Assembly (NCBI GenBank): GCA_023525715.1
Contig: CM042016.1
Location: 78,041,382-78,105,381 of the forward strand
Direction of reading: 5' to 3'
Length of the DNA: 64,000 bases
Origin: Cichorium intybus
Taxonomy: Eukaryota > Streptophyta > Magnoliopsida > Asterales > Asteraceae
The notes under the pieces: model-generated
The model's input: only the letters and a program-made list of their open reading frames with translations
Database searches by the model: none
Told to the model about the DNA's origin: nothing
Position numbers and translations under genes: made by a program
Shown here: piece after piece, positions 63,542-64,000 of the stretch
How the letters are laid out: each line of letters begins with the position of its first letter
How positions within the stretch are numbered: position 1 is the stretch's first letter

Positions 63542-64000
63542 CTGCAATAACAAATCAAATAATGAGCTAAACAAGTAAGAAAAACAAGAAAATTTGTCTT
63601 GGCAGGGGACCGGCGCGGTGCGCCCTGTGGCTACCCGGCCACTGCCTGTTTCAATCTTATTCAATCCAAGTTTTTGCTCAAAAACCTGACAATATGCGTA
63701 TAGGTAGTATGATTACTGATGCAATAGACCACAAATATCATAAAACAAACATCAATTACATCAAAAATCACTAAACTAATTTATAGGGTTTGTTCTTCCC
63801 CAATTTGTCAATTTTGTGTGAAATTGATGTTTTGTTGTGCAATTGATGTTTGTAATGTAATCTTCTAGTCATATGCATCAATAACCCTATCAAAACAACA
63901 CCTAAATTCTACTATAAACAAGGAACACGAAAATTTCAACTCATCCATTCAATGTGGAAGAAATCCAATCAATATGATGTTGAAAACTATGTAATTTAGC
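63542..64000 (-). other. Athila-2 spacer upstream of env-like ORF
   Basis: No gene. A GGCGCGGTGCGCC site at 63612-63624 is the same motif as in the Athila-2 LTR promoter module, comparable to the TCGGGTCGCGA sites in the corresponding Athila-1 spacer. The window ends inside the element. Confidence 0.55.

Overview
The window is AT-rich nuclear DNA from a flowering plant, dominated by LTR retrotransposons inserted into one another. The organism is probably a eudicot. An Asteraceae relative is a tentative inference, because I recall the third ORF of the middle copia element as a type often annotated in that family. Plant origin is supported by primer-binding sites matching plant initiator tRNA-Met and tRNA-Asp 3' ends, by Ty1/copia (SIRE-like), Ty3 chromovirus and Athila-type proteins, by a Helitron-type terminus and by a plant-type CAF1 deadenylase fragment. 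I see no complete host gene.

Layout. 1-6040 is old non-coding host DNA with a 5'-truncated CAF1-like fragment (1748-2269), TA microsatellites, a GGAATG-rich MITE-like block, a roughly 59-bp tandem repeat (4961-5399) and a candidate Helitron 3' end at 5828 inside a TA tract. From about 6040 to 22266 lies a minus-strand chromovirus remnant. Its presumed 3' LTR is split by an almost intact minus-strand copia element (element 1, 7585-18028, TSD TAAGT). The chromovirus gag is cut by the LTR of a minus-strand Athila remnant (Athila-1, 22267-28499). Athila-1 is itself cut at 28500 by an LTR-like fragment. At 29719 begins a second Athila (Athila-2, minus strand) whose 3' LTR is a tandem array of four LTRs joined by primer-binding sites with a 1630-bp period. 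Copia element 2 (plus strand, 35868-49394, TSD GAAAG) sits in the fourth LTR. Copia element 3 (minus strand, 52412-63203, TSD GAAAC) sits in the Athila-2 env-like ORF, which resumes at 63204.

How the genes work together. Each copia element has gag (UBN2-type domain, CCHC knuckle, long coiled-coil tail), then one in-frame stop, then protease-integrase-RT-RNase H. All three carry the same CTRATTGCAGG string across the gag stop. Element 3 has intact ORFs and LTRs that differ only in minisatellite copy number. Element 1 has intact ORFs but an altered RT catalytic motif. Element 2 has a broken pol and an additional 1014-aa ORF with basic, proline-rich and coiled-coil segments.

The most interesting signals are: (1) a roughly 250-bp CpG-rich promoter module, made of paired 11-13-mers spaced 21-23 bp directly upstream of TATA boxes, shared by a copia LTR and Athila LTRs; (2) the LTR-PBS tandem array; (3) the conserved gag/pol stop and acceptor-like junction; (4) the promoter-like leader and multi-hairpin block around the third ORF of element 2. 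All coordinates were read by eye and no alignment or search was run.
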